NCBI GenBank assembly: GCA_004431415.1
Contig: QPMI01000562.1
Span: 62,001 to 126,000 of the forward strand
DNA: 64,000 bases
Direction of reading: 5' to 3'
DNA from: Cyanophora paradoxa
Taxonomy: Eukaryota > Glaucocystophyceae > Cyanophorales > Cyanophoraceae
Under the pieces are notes generated by a model. The model was not told the origin of the DNA, did not search any database, and was given only the letters and a program-made list of their open reading frames with translations. Below are positions 10,595 to 20,588 of this stretch, piece after piece; position 1 is the first letter of the stretch; each line of letters opens with the position of its first letter. Both the position numbers and the translations under genes were made by a program.

Positions 10595-12868
10595 ATGGCG
10601 ACGCAGGGATCCGTGCCGGCCTCGCGGCCGAGCACGGTCCCAAGCAGGCGGATCTCGTCGGGCACAGGGCACGGCACGATTCGAGATCTCATTCCTGAGA
10701 TTAACAAGAAGTTATCAGACGTGCGCCCACCGCGTGCGACGCCCGCATGCAGCCCGTCGGGTGCCGACCAGCCCTCGAGCAGGAATACGCGACAATCAAG
10801 CGGGCGTTGCCTGGATCCAAATCGCGCGCAACCGCCGACGGCGCCTCCGGGTTCGCGGTGCCCGCCCCTTGATTCTCTTCACTCAAGGCGGCCGCAGCTC
10901 TCAGTTGGGCGACGCTTCCGGCGGCGACGTATGAACTCGTGCCTGTCTTCAACCGCGCTCTCTGTCCCTCACCCGCGCCACCGCAGCGGCCAAGCTCCTC
11001 GGGGCGCTTGGGGTCTGCTAGCAAATCACACCCGTCGTCGAGTGGGGCGGGACCGGGCGCGGGCAGCGACGACGCGGCGCACAAGTTCGCGGCGGAGAAT
11101 GGTGCGCATGCCCCGGTCGCGCCTCGCCGGCGATTTCTGACGAGACGAGCAGAGCGGTTGCGGGGAGAGGTGGAGGACGCAAGATCGGAGGCGCAGAACG
11201 CATGGCAGAGGTATCAGCAGGTCGAGAAGGTACCATCGCATGTCCTGCGCTGGCGCCGGCGCCGCGACCCGCGGCGACCCGCCGCCGCGCGCAGGCGCTG
11301 CACTCGCAGCAGGCCGACCACGCACGGTGCCTGACCGAGTACGCCCAGCACATGGAGCAGCTGAGGATCGCGCTGCACCAGTGCGCTGTGCCCCCCGGCG
11401 GTCCGCTGCGGCGGCCTCTGACGTGGCGAGCGCAGGAACGCGCTCGCGCTGCAGGAGCGGGACGCGAGGATCGCGGACTTGGAGGCGGCGGCGGCCGGCG
11501 GGGTGCGCCCTAGCGGCCGCCACTCGCCCTTCGCGCCTCGCGCCTCGCGCCTGGCCTCGCTCTTACGCGGGCTCAGGTGGCGCCGGGGGCCCCGGGCCCG
11601 CTGGACGACACGCGCATCCCGCACCTGAAGCCGCTGGACCTGCGGCCCTGCCCCGACGCCCGCATCGAGGAGGCTTCTCCCGAGGCCCAGGCCCGCCCTC
11701 CCGCCCCCCGGCCGCCCGGCCGCATCCCCCGCGCCTCACGCCGCCGCGGCAGGCCGCCATCGAGCTCCTCCAGCGCCGCACGCGGGCCTACATGGCCGCC
11801 CTCCGCGACCCCAAGCGGGCGCGCGCCGCGCCCCGCCCCCGCCCACGCCTTCCGGGGCGGCGGGCCGAGGGGCGGGGCGGGGCGGGCCGGCAGGAGCGGG
11901 AGGCGCCGTTCGTGGCGCACGAGGAGGCGGTGGCGCTGCAGGCGCAGGCGGCGGAGGGCCGCCGCGGCGAGCGCGCGGGGGCGGAGGCCGGCGGCGAGGC
12001 CGGCCCCGCCGGCGCCTTGCGCGGGCGCTACCGGATGACCGTCCTGCACGAGGACGGCCACGTCTCCTCGGCGCGCCCCGCCGCCCCGCCCCGCGCCGGC
12101 GAGACGGGCGGACGCTGAGGCCGGCGGCAGAGCCTGGAGCTGACGGGGGAGGAGCGGGAGCGGGAGAAGCAGCTGCAGGCCTTCTTCGAGGGGCAGATCA
12201 AGCAGCTCAGCGGCCAGGTGCGCCTCGCCGCCGCCGCGGGGCGCGGGGCGGGGCGGGGCTGAGGCCCGCGTGTGCGCCCCGCAGCTGCAGGCGTCGGAGG
12301 CGCGCTGCGTGCAGTTCCACGCCGAGTGCGAGCGCCTCGCCGTCTCCCTTGCCCAGGTTCGAGCCCCGCGCGGGCCCCTCCCTCCCTCCGCCGCCTGATG
12401 CCGGCCGCCCGGGTCGCGGCAGTCGCGGACGGACTGCAGCATGCTCCAGGTGAGGTACGACCAGCTGCAGCAGTCCCACGGGCAGCTCCGCGTGCGTCGG
12501 GAGCTCCCGCGCAAGGGGGATGCGCGCGCCCCGGCGCCGACCGACGCGGCGCGCGCGGGCGCGGGCGCCGGCAGGAGGAGTACGACACGACGAAGAAGAA
12601 CCTGGAGAGCCAGCTGGGGGTGCTGACGGTGCGCCGGGGGCGCCATGCCAGCCCGGGGCCCCCGCCCCGCCGCGCGCCCGATCGCGAGCGACGGGGCGCG
12701 GCGGGGGGCAGGAGCACGCGGTGGAGATGCAGGCGAAGATGGAGGGGCTCCACCGCAGCAACTCGCGCTCCCAGCTCCAGTGCCCCCGCTGCAAGGGCTC
12801 CTTCTCCGGCTCCATCACGCCCGGCCCCGGCGGGGCCCCGCTCCCCCCCGCCCCGGGGAGGCAGTAGA
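10595..12868 (+). CDS. coiled-coil protein with PPP1R21-like (TTKRSYEDQ) C-terminal region
   Basis: Start ATG 10595 (MATQGSVPASRPSTVPSRR). Many short exons follow, rich in Glu, Arg, Gln and Leu with heptad character: AERLRGEVEDARSEAQNAWQ, LEQEYATIKRALPGS, EYAQHMEQLRIALHQ, ALQERDARIADLEAA. Near the C-terminus the exons give REREKQLQAFFEGQIKQLSG, EARCVQFHAECERLAVSLAQ, YDQLQQSHGQLR and EEYDTTKKNLESQLGVLT. The last matches the TTKRSYEDQ-type motif of PPP1R21, which in animals is part of an endosomal mRNA-transport complex. The protein ends with a CPRCKGSF zinc-knuckle-like motif and TAG at 12866-12868. PPP1R21 homology rests on order and motifs only, so a generic coiled-coil protein is the alternative. 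Confidence 0.65.
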
Positions 12869-13212
12869 TATAGCGGGCCCAACACCTGTGCACTGCGGCA
12901 CCAGCAAATCGAAGCCGCCGCAGCTGCAGTGCATGCGCAAACTCGCACCCTGACAGCCCCGGCCCGGCCCATGGCCAGGGCCCGGCCGCGGGCCCCGCCG
13001 CGGCATGCGGCCCCTCGGTCGAGACCGTCGTGCGTACGGCGTCGACGTCCGGGAGACGAACTTCCGAAGTTCGGAATTCGAACAAGGAATTCGAACCCTG
13101 AGGAACACTCAGGAACTCCGGGGCGGGGTACTGCGACCTCTGCGCATTTCGAAGTTGCACGTTAACGTTGGTCCGACGTCGCGTCGACCTCCTGGAGACG
13201 CGGCGTCGCCGG
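12869..13212. other. intergenic region
   Basis: This holds 344 bp between two plus-strand genes. It carries a cluster of GAATTCGAA-type palindromes (13060-13100). No gene is seen. Confidence 0.4.
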
Positions 13213-14756
13213 ATGAGCTCCTCCGACGTCCTCGCGCTACAGGATGAGCTCCGACAGGAGCGCCGTTTGCGCCAGCGACGTGAGCCTTGCGTGCTGCTTC
13301 TGCTGATAATGTTCCTTGCCGCTTCTGCTGATCAGATCGTAGTGCAGGGCGAGATCCGCGCGCTCACGGTGGAGCTGCGGAGGCAAGAGCAGGCGTTCGC
13401 CGACATGACAGCCTGCTTCGCCTCTCAGCTGGCTGAGCACAGCAAACGTCTGCTCGAACTGGAAAGCGGTTCTCCCTCGCCTAGAAGAAGACGAAAAACA
13501 CAGCCCGACCAGAACGCGCCGCCCGCGGCCGCCGACAAACTCTCGATGGCCGGTGACGTCGACGCGGGCGAGTCGAGCTCGTCCCGGGGTCCGCCGAGCT
13601 CCACTTCATCGACCGCAGCCGGCGCCGCGGCTCCCGCCGGCTCCTGGGCGTCCGCGGCCGACTCGGAGCCCTCGAGCTCCCGCCGGCCGCTGGCCCCGTC
13701 CCTGCCCGAGACCGGCGCTTCTGGCGAAGCAGCCGAAGCGCACGTAGAGCGCCGACGGCTCGCGCCGAGGGGATTGCCGGCCGAGTCGGCAGCGGAGGGG
13801 CGCGGGGCTGAGCTCGCCCGGCCCTCGGCTCCCTCCGAGCCGCCAGACCCGGTGGTGGCGGCGCCGGCGCGCCAGGCCAGCGACTCCGACGAGGCGCTTG
13901 CGCGACGGCTCCAAGCCGAGTACGACAAGGAGGGTCCGACAAGCCCGCCGCCCGCGCCTCGCACGCTGCCTGACCTGGGCCTTTCCTTGCAGCCGCTGGG
14001 GCCAGGCACCGAGGCGTCGCGCCTCCTTCGGTTGCAGGGCGTGCGGGACCTTCCTCCGGCGTCGGCGCGGCTGCCGCTGGCGCCAGCTCCCGCCGCCATG
14101 CCTTCCGAGGCGTGCTGGAGTTCTCCCCGCCCCGCGCCCAGTGGGTGCCAGGCCCCCGGGCCGCCCCGCTCGCCATGGGACCTCCCTTCGTCTTTCAGCC
14201 GGCGCAAGTCCCCCCTATCGGGTGCGGGCGCGCGTCGGCCACCGCGCGCGGCTCGCCCGCCCAAGTGAGCGCCGGCCTCGCAGGGACGGCTCCTATGAGG
14301 CGCTGCTGGACCTCCAGGAGCGGGTGGGCAGCGCCAGCCGCGGCCTCTCCGCACTCCAGATCTCGCAGTACCCCTCCCGAACTATACGCCCCGCCGACCT
14401 CGAGAGTGTCGAAGAGGATCGGAAGAGGTTCGCGTACTCCCTCCCCCACAAAGAAGCTCGAAACGAACCCCGGCCACCCGGCCCTGCTCACAGGTGCCCG
14501 GTGTGTTGCGAGGACTACTCTGTCGGGGCGACCGTGCGGACTCTGCCATGCCTCCACTTCTATCACAGCGAATGCATAGGTGCCGCTGTGCGCGCCTCGT
14601 TGCTTGTGCCCTCTCTCGCTCACGCGTCGCCCGTGTGCGTCATCAGACCGGTGGCTGGGCGATCACAGAGACTGCCCGTGCGCTTCCTTCCTGCAACCCG
14701 TTGCACCGCCATCCCGCCTCGCGATTCGCGATCGAATCCTCGCAACTACATTCTAG
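13213..14756 (+). CDS. RING-H2 finger protein (probable E3 ubiquitin ligase)
   Basis: Start ATG 13213 (MSSSDVLALQDELRQERRL). An intron at 13280-13342 (donor GTGAGCC, phase 1) links two coiled-coil halves; without splicing it would read as a spurious hydrophobic segment. A long Ser/Pro/Ala-rich region follows, then DSDEALARRLQAEYDKE, which resembles the helix often found N-terminal to RING domains in plant E3s. After an intron ending near 14280 comes YEALLDLQERVGSASRGL. The RING-H2 begins HRCPVCCEDYSVGATVRTLP and continues CLHFYHSECI. The intron 14580-14646 (phase 1) joins this to DRWLGDHRDCP. The stop TAG is at 14754-14756. The last zinc pair reads C-P-C instead of the usual C-P-x-C. Predicted role: E2-dependent ubiquitin transfer. 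Confidence 0.7.
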
Positions 14757-15541
14757 ATCTGACTCGGCGACGCGCGCCGTCTCTGGCCGCAGGATATGCA
14801 AGCGCGGGCTCCTGGACCGTCTGGACGTCAACTGAAAGCTCGTGCCTCGGGCTGGCCCTGAATCGATATCAAGTTTGAATTCGGCTCCAACGTGCCTGCT
14901 GCAGTGCCCTGCACTGTGCACATCTATACTATTTTCACGTGCATGTGCATGCTCAGTGGATTTACAATTTCGTGCAGAGACTAGACTGTGGCTGGTGTCT
15001 AGATCTAGACACCACTGTCATACCAGCACTGCGGGGGCTGCCCAGGGGACGTACCACTGTCCGAGTCACACCAGTAGTAGAAGAGCTCAATTGCAATTGC
15101 AAGGACGTCAACGCGACGTCAACACTAGAACGACGAGGAACACGCCGCGAGGGCCCGCGACGGGAATTCGAACGTTAACGCAGTAAATAACTTACTAATT
15201 TAGTAAGGAGAACGAGCACGAGGAACTACTAGGCTACAGTCGAAGATCCAGCTGCAGATCTAGTTAAAAAACACGAACGACAGGCACAGACCTAAGGGCC
15301 TCTCCTTTCCGCAAGCCTTGAAGGCGCCGGCCGATTTCAAGTTTTGAAATCTGTCACATCAAACCCACAGACCCGCGCGCGGCCGAGCCCAGTGACTCAG
15401 TGAAATTTTAAAGCCGGCCGGCTATATATATAGCTAGCGCTGGCTACCGTAATGCAGAATATTAAGGTCTGTACTTTATTATGTCGTCCCGAAATTATGT
15501 CGCCTCGGACGGGACAAAACGACATAATTTGGGGACGTCAT
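14757..15541. other. repeat-rich intergenic DNA left of the hAT-like element
   Basis: No gene is recognised. The sequence is dense in short palindromes (ATCGAT, GAATTC, GTGCAC, TCTAGA, AGATCT, CTGCAG). A stretch at about 15520-15540 (GACATAATTTGGGGACGTCA) recurs at about 18822-18842, on the other side of the hAT-like insertion. Confidence 0.4.
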
Positions 15542-16229
15542 AATATGGGTAGGGCTCCGGCCCGGGTCCTAAAACCTGGACCCGCGACCCGCGGGTCGGG
15601 TCGACCCCCTGACCCGTGACCCACGGGTCCGACCCGGGTCGCTGGGGGGGGGTACCGGTTGCGCCGAAAAACCGCTACAAAAACACGGGTTCGCTTCCGA
15701 CTGAGACATTTCTGTCAGCGGCGCCCCGAACTCGGTCGGCAGCCAGTTGAGCGGCGCGGTCTTAGTCTTGTGGTTGCTCGGTTAGCTCCATAGCTATCGT
15801 GTGCATCATCCTCGTCGGCCCCCGTACTTTCTCTGGCGCAGCTCCGGTCGACGGCGTTTTGTGTGCCAGGTGCGACGCAGCCTTCGTCCTCCTGAATCAC
15901 TGGATCGATGTGAGGGCTATAGCTAATGGCGTGCGCTCTTCGCCTCCCGCTGCGCGTTCCCGTGCAGGTCGACGTCGCGCAGCGGCCGCGCCGCTGATCA
16001 TGATCGGACCGCTAGGGCGGCTAGAACATGCATGCAACGTTGGAGCATTGCCGCAGGATGCTCTTCCATGTGTCCAGCGAAGGGCGGCTCTCCATTGCCG
16101 GCCGCCGAGCGAAGGTGCGGCGCCGGTGGCCGCGCCCCGCGGGAGTCTTGCCACGTGCGCCCTCCCTGTTGACTCTACGCTCTTTGTAGCCACACTACGC
16201 TCCCGCGGCGCACCGCGGGCGGCGAGCGC

Positions 16230-16912
16230 GCCTCCTCGAAGCGCGCCGCGTTGTAACCGAGGCCAGGCTGGACTAGTACTACGGCTGAGCCAAGGTGCGG
16301 CGGCCGCGGGCGGGGGCGCGGGCGCCGCGCGCGCTTCCGCGCGCTTTGAGCTGATGTATTCTCCCTCGCAGCGGGCGCTGGCGGCCCGACGCGCCGCGGG
16401 CGGCGAGCGCGCCTCGTCGTAACCGAGACCAGGCTGTACTGCGGCCGAGCCAAGGTGCGGCGGCCGCGGGGCGGGGGCGCGGGCGCCGCGCGCGCTTCCG
16501 CGCGCTTTGAGCTGATGTATTCTCCCTCGCAGCGGGCGCTGGCGGCCCGACGCGCCGCGGGCGGCGAGCGCGCCTCGTCGTAACCGAGACCAGGCTGTAC
16601 TACGGTCGAGCTAAGGTGCGGCGGCCGCGGGGTGGGGGCGGGGGCGCCGCGCGCGCTGCCGCGCACTTCAGGCCGATGTAATCTCCTTCGCAGCGGGCGC
16701 TGGCGGCCCGACGCGCCGCGTGTGGCGAGCGCGCCTCGTCGTAACCGATACCAGGCTGGACTGCGGCCGAGCCAAGGTGCGGCGGCCGCGGGGCGGGGGC
16801 GGGGGCGCCGCGCGTGCTGCCGCGCACTTCAGGCCGATGTAATCTCCTTCGCAGCGGGCGCTCGCGACCCGACGCGCCGCGGGCGGTGAATGCGCCTCGC
16901 CGTAGCCAGATG
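16230..16912. repeat. tandem repeat, about 160-bp unit, 4 copies
   Basis: The landmark GTAACCGAGACCAGGCTG recurs at about 16252, 16420, 16580 and 16741. Each unit contains a CCAAGGTGCGGCGGCCGCGG segment and a TTCTCCCTCGCAG-type segment. Units differ by a few substitutions. The block lies inside the hAT-like element. Confidence 0.85.
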
Positions 16913-17594
16913 CCCCCTCCACGCACCTCCCCCCCCATGCCGCCGCCGAGTTGTTTCTGTCTGTTTTGAGCCGTGCATGTGTAAAGATGAACATATTATT
17001 AACGCTCGCTTGAATTACTTTCCAAAGATGTGTAGCTGTCGGGGCTCGCCAGACGCGGAGCACTGCCGATTCCAGCCCGCCAGAGAGCCTGGCTGGTTCC
17101 AGAGAGTGAATGAGTGAATCGGCAATCAGGGCGTTGCGGGAGGGCCCTTAAACGCTATAATATATCGTATAATATCTATTCAAACGCATCTATAACGCTA
17201 TCCTAAGAGCGCGGGCTGCCTGAATAAAGTGGCAGAAAAGTACGGCTTCTAGAGTCGCCAGAAGGCTAGACTACGCCATACAGTTGGTCTAGTCACTTTG
17301 GGCTGGACGGAGGGGAGTTTCGGACCATTTTATTCCCAGCGCTTCAGCATCGCCCCTGCAGCATATACTAACGCAATAAAATGTAATATAAGCTTAAATA
17401 GAACCTATCTAGTTCTTTTGGGGGGCCGGCTGCCGACTAACAGTGACTTTGCATCTGCAGCTTCATGATCATGATCATCTGCAGCCCGCGGCCCGCCCCG
17501 AGTACGTTCCCTTCCACATCCCGACACGGTCACTCCGCCCCCATTCAGCTGTATATCGCTTGCGCTTGCTCTTACTCATGATCATATTTACTTG

Positions 17595-18460
17595 CTAGCT
17601 GCTGGCGCCGAGGGGCGGGGGGGAGTGACTAAGTCAACGGGGAGGGAGAGGAGGCCGAGGCGGGCGGCGGCGGGGCTCTCTGGGCGGGCGCAAGCGCGGC
17701 GGGCGGCGGCGCGGCTCGCCGGCGGGGGCGGAGGCGCGGCGGGCGGCGGCGCGGCACGCCGGGCGGCGCGGAGGCGCGGCGGGCGGCGTCGGGCTCGCCG
17801 GGCGGGACGCAAGCGCGGCGAGCGACGGCGCGGCTCGCCGCACGGGCGGAGGCGCGGCGGGGCCGGCGCGGCTCGCCGGGCGGGCCGGAGGCGCGGCGGG
17901 CGGCGTCGGGGCTCGTCGGGCGGGACGGAGGCGCGGCGAGCGACGGCGCGGCTCGCCGGCGGGGCGGAGGCGCGGCGGGCGGAGGCGCGGCTCGCCGGGC
18001 GGGGCGTAGGCGCGGCGGGCGGCGGCGGGGGTCGCCGGGCGGGGCGGGACGCGGCGGGCGGCGGCGCGGCTCGCCGGGCGGCCGCGGGCCGGAGGCGCGG
18101 CGGGGGCCGGCGCGGCTCGCCGGGCGGGCCGGAGGCGCGGCGGGCGGCGTTGGGGCTCGCCGCACGGGGCGGAAGGCGCAGCGGGCGGCGGCGCGGCTCG
18201 CCGCCCGGGCGGAGCGGCGGCGCGGCTCGTCGCCCGGGGCGGAGCGGCGGGCGGCAGCGGGGCTCGTAGCCCGGGGCGAAGGCGCGGCGGACGGCAGCGG
18301 GGGTCGCCGCACGGGGCGGAGACGCTGCGGGCGTAGGAGGAGCTCGCCGCACGGGGCGGGGACGTCGACGCGGCCGCCGGGCCGGCGGCGGCGCGGCTCG
18401 CCGCACGGGGCGAAGGCGCGGCGCGCGCCGGCGGGCGGTGGCGGGGGCCGCCGCACGTGG
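17595..18460. repeat. GC-rich minisatellite, about 30-40-bp units
   Basis: Irregular repeats of GGCGCGGCTCGCCGGGCGG / GGAGGCGCGGCGGGCGGC. All reading frames stay open because the repeat lacks stop words, giving Arg/Pro/Ala-rich pseudo-proteins on both strands. These are not genes. Confidence 0.85.
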
Positions 18461-18753
18461 CGTTGACTACGTATACCTCCCGCCGGACGCTGCAGTGATT
18501 CCATATCTCGGAACGCTTCTGTCCCGCGGGAACAAGGTCCGAAGGTCCGGCTGTGGTGCTGCCGCCATCGCTGAGCTGCTTCGCTGCAGCTGCCGCCACC
18601 TCTACGGTGCCACCGGGAACCCCCTCGCACGGATCCGACCCTTTGTATGGACCCGACCCGCCGGGTCACCACCTGGACCCGTGACCCGCGGGTCAGGCGA
18701 CCCACGGGTCCACCCGCGGGTCCGGCGACCCGGGCCGGAGCCCTAAATATGGG

Positions 18754-20066
18754 CTCGCTAAGCCGCCCCATACAGTACCCCAAAAATTTACTGCCCCATA
18801 CAAGCCTGAAAATTTCATGCCGACATAATTTGGGGACGTCATATTTCGCATAGAGAAGGCTCGGGTTTTCAAACGACATAAATTTGCATGACATAATATT
18901 GTGTATTACGGTAGGACCGTGCACGTGGACCGGGCCGGGCCGACCCGGGTCGACCCGGTCGGGTCGGCCAGGCAAGCGGGTCGATCGGGCCGACCTCCCG
19001 ACCCGGGTCAGACCCGATCCGGGCCCGAACCGGGTCCGAGTCGACCCGGGCCGGAGGGTCTTGGGTACACCCTTGGGGACCGTTCTCCACCTTTCTGAAG
19101 TGTTGATAAATGCTGAGATCTTCGTCTATATAACACATACTATGTGTATTACACTTATATGTCGCACAGATGCATGCAGATGTACATGTACAGTGGACGT
19201 GGCTGCTTGATGGAATATACGTACCCCCCGAAATTTAAACAGCAGAAGTTCGTTTCCGGAGCGCATAATGCATCTAGATATTGCAAATAGTGCATCTTTA
19301 TAATGTATCTGCTGCATTGTAGCACGTTTTCGATGTAATTCATCACGTTTGCGGTGTTCTTTCGGTCGAAGGCGGGATTGAAGTACCCCCCTTGGCCGAC
19401 CCGGGTCGACCCGGTCGGGTCGGCCGGGCGAGCGGGTCGGGTCGATCGGGCCGACCCCCCGACCCGGTCCACGCCCCTAGCGCTGGCCATGGGCTGTTCG
19501 GCCGGGCGCCCGGCGGCCGGCCGCTGCAGCTGGCCATGCAGTGCCCTAGGCCTACTGTGACAGCCGCGGGCCCGGCCGCGAGGGCGTCCACGTTAACGTT
19601 GGCACGTCCGCGAGGCTTCAAGGCTTCGCCGTATTTAGTGCTCCGCAGGAGCACGGATATCGATCTTGTACTGGAGCCCGAAATTAGCGGACCAAAATCT
19701 TGTCAGGCTTGTATGGGGCGGTAAGTTTGGGGGGTACTGTATACGGCATGCAGCTAGCAGCAGGAAAATACTGGAGCCCGAAATTAGTGGAATTTTCTGC
19801 GTCCAGTATTTTCCTGCCCTACGCGGTACGGCTACGTCTACGTACCGGTAGTACGTAGAGAAGAATCGTGTTCTAAAGCATACCAATGCTGGGTTAAAGC
19901 ATCTGCAGCTGGGGGTTAATGCTGGGTTAAAGCATCTGGGGGTTGAATGACAAGAGATCATGCATGTGAGAAATCCACCCAGGGTGACGACCTGGGGGTA
20001 CATGCATAGTACTGCCGAGGCGGCCAGAGGCTCTCCCGAGCCTCGAATTCGAATAACATTCTTAAC
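18754..20066. other. repeat-rich intergenic DNA between two hAT-like insertions
   Basis: No gene is seen. Two direct copies of a GGGTC/GACCC-rich repeat lie at about 18940-19000 and 19398-19462 (shared GACCCGGGTCGACCCGGTCG). An inverted pair of a CCCCATACAAGCCTGA-containing repeat lies at about 18765-18810 and 19690-19745. A 15-bp inverted repeat (CAGGAAAATACTGGA) lies at about 19768-19826. A short direct repeat, AATGCTGGGTTAAAGCATCTG minus its last base, occurs twice at about 19886-19940. Confidence 0.55.
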
Positions 20067-20074
20067 ATCACCAG

Positions 20075-20580
20075 TACTAGTAGGGTTGCCACTTACGGCG
20101 TAATTATAAGTCCCCCCAAACCCGCCGTAAGTGTAAGTGTAAGTGTAAGTGTAAGTCGTAAGTCCGCCGTAAGTCGGCCGTAATTATAAGTCGGCCAGAA
20201 ACCACAGAAAACACGTCTCAATCTGCGAGATAGATTGTCTTCAGTCTTTTTCTGTACATGTGTGTTTGGGAAGGAATGGGGCTTGTTTAAGCAGTAAAAG
20301 TGCCATCCCAGATAGACACCATGACCACCGGAGGCCCGTTAACGTTACGGGATCTTCTCACCCCGTTCAGAGGCCTAAAAGCACGTCTGAATCTGTAAGA
20401 TGTGCAAATCTACTCGATTTAGATCGATTTTAACTTAAATCTACGCTCTTTTTGCTGCTCGCAGGGGGTATCCCCATGGGGACTTACGACTTACGGCCGG
20501 AAAAAAGGGCCGTAAGTGTAAGTCGCCACTTACACTTACGGACTTACGCGTAAGTCTGTAAGTCGTAAGTGGCAACCCTA
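20075..20580. mobile_element. hAT-like MITE, 506 bp, built from GTAAGT repeats
   Basis: Inverted ends TAGGGTTGCCACTTACG (from 20081) and CGTAAGTGGCAACCCTA (to 20580). The flanking 8-bp direct repeats ATCACCAG at 20067-20074 and 20581-20588 define the insertion. Six extra bases (TACTAG) sit between the left duplication and TAGGG. The sub-terminal DNA on both sides is an array of TAAGTG/GTAAGT words in opposite orientations. No coding capacity. Confidence 0.75.
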
Positions 20581-20588
20581 ATCACCAG

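Larger units (their letters stand above)
15550..18745. mobile_element. hAT-like non-autonomous DNA transposon, 3.2 kb
   Basis: The ends are inverted copies beginning TAGGGCTCCGGCCCGGGTC at 15550 and ending with its complement at 18745. Exact 8-bp direct repeats, AATATGGG, flank them (15542-15549 and 18746-18753). An 8-bp duplication and a TAGGG-type terminus are the hallmark of the hAT superfamily. Sub-terminal regions on both sides are rich in GGGTC/GACCC words, likely transposase-binding repeats. The interior holds two satellite blocks (16250-16910 and 17590-18460) and no recognisable transposase, so it would depend on a transposase supplied elsewhere. Confidence 0.8.

Noticed and set aside
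13280-13342. Transmembrane segment (CVLLLLIMFLAASA) in the RING protein
   Set aside because: The stretch has a GTGAGC donor and a TAG acceptor in matching phase 1; removing it restores a continuous coiled coil.
15799-16422. 207-codon plus-strand ORF inside the hAT-like element as a transposase
   Set aside because: No hAT transposase motifs and the second half is tandem repeat.
17588-18975. Arg/Pro-rich open frames of 272 to 448 codons
   Set aside because: They cross a GC minisatellite and hAT ends; low-complexity artefacts.
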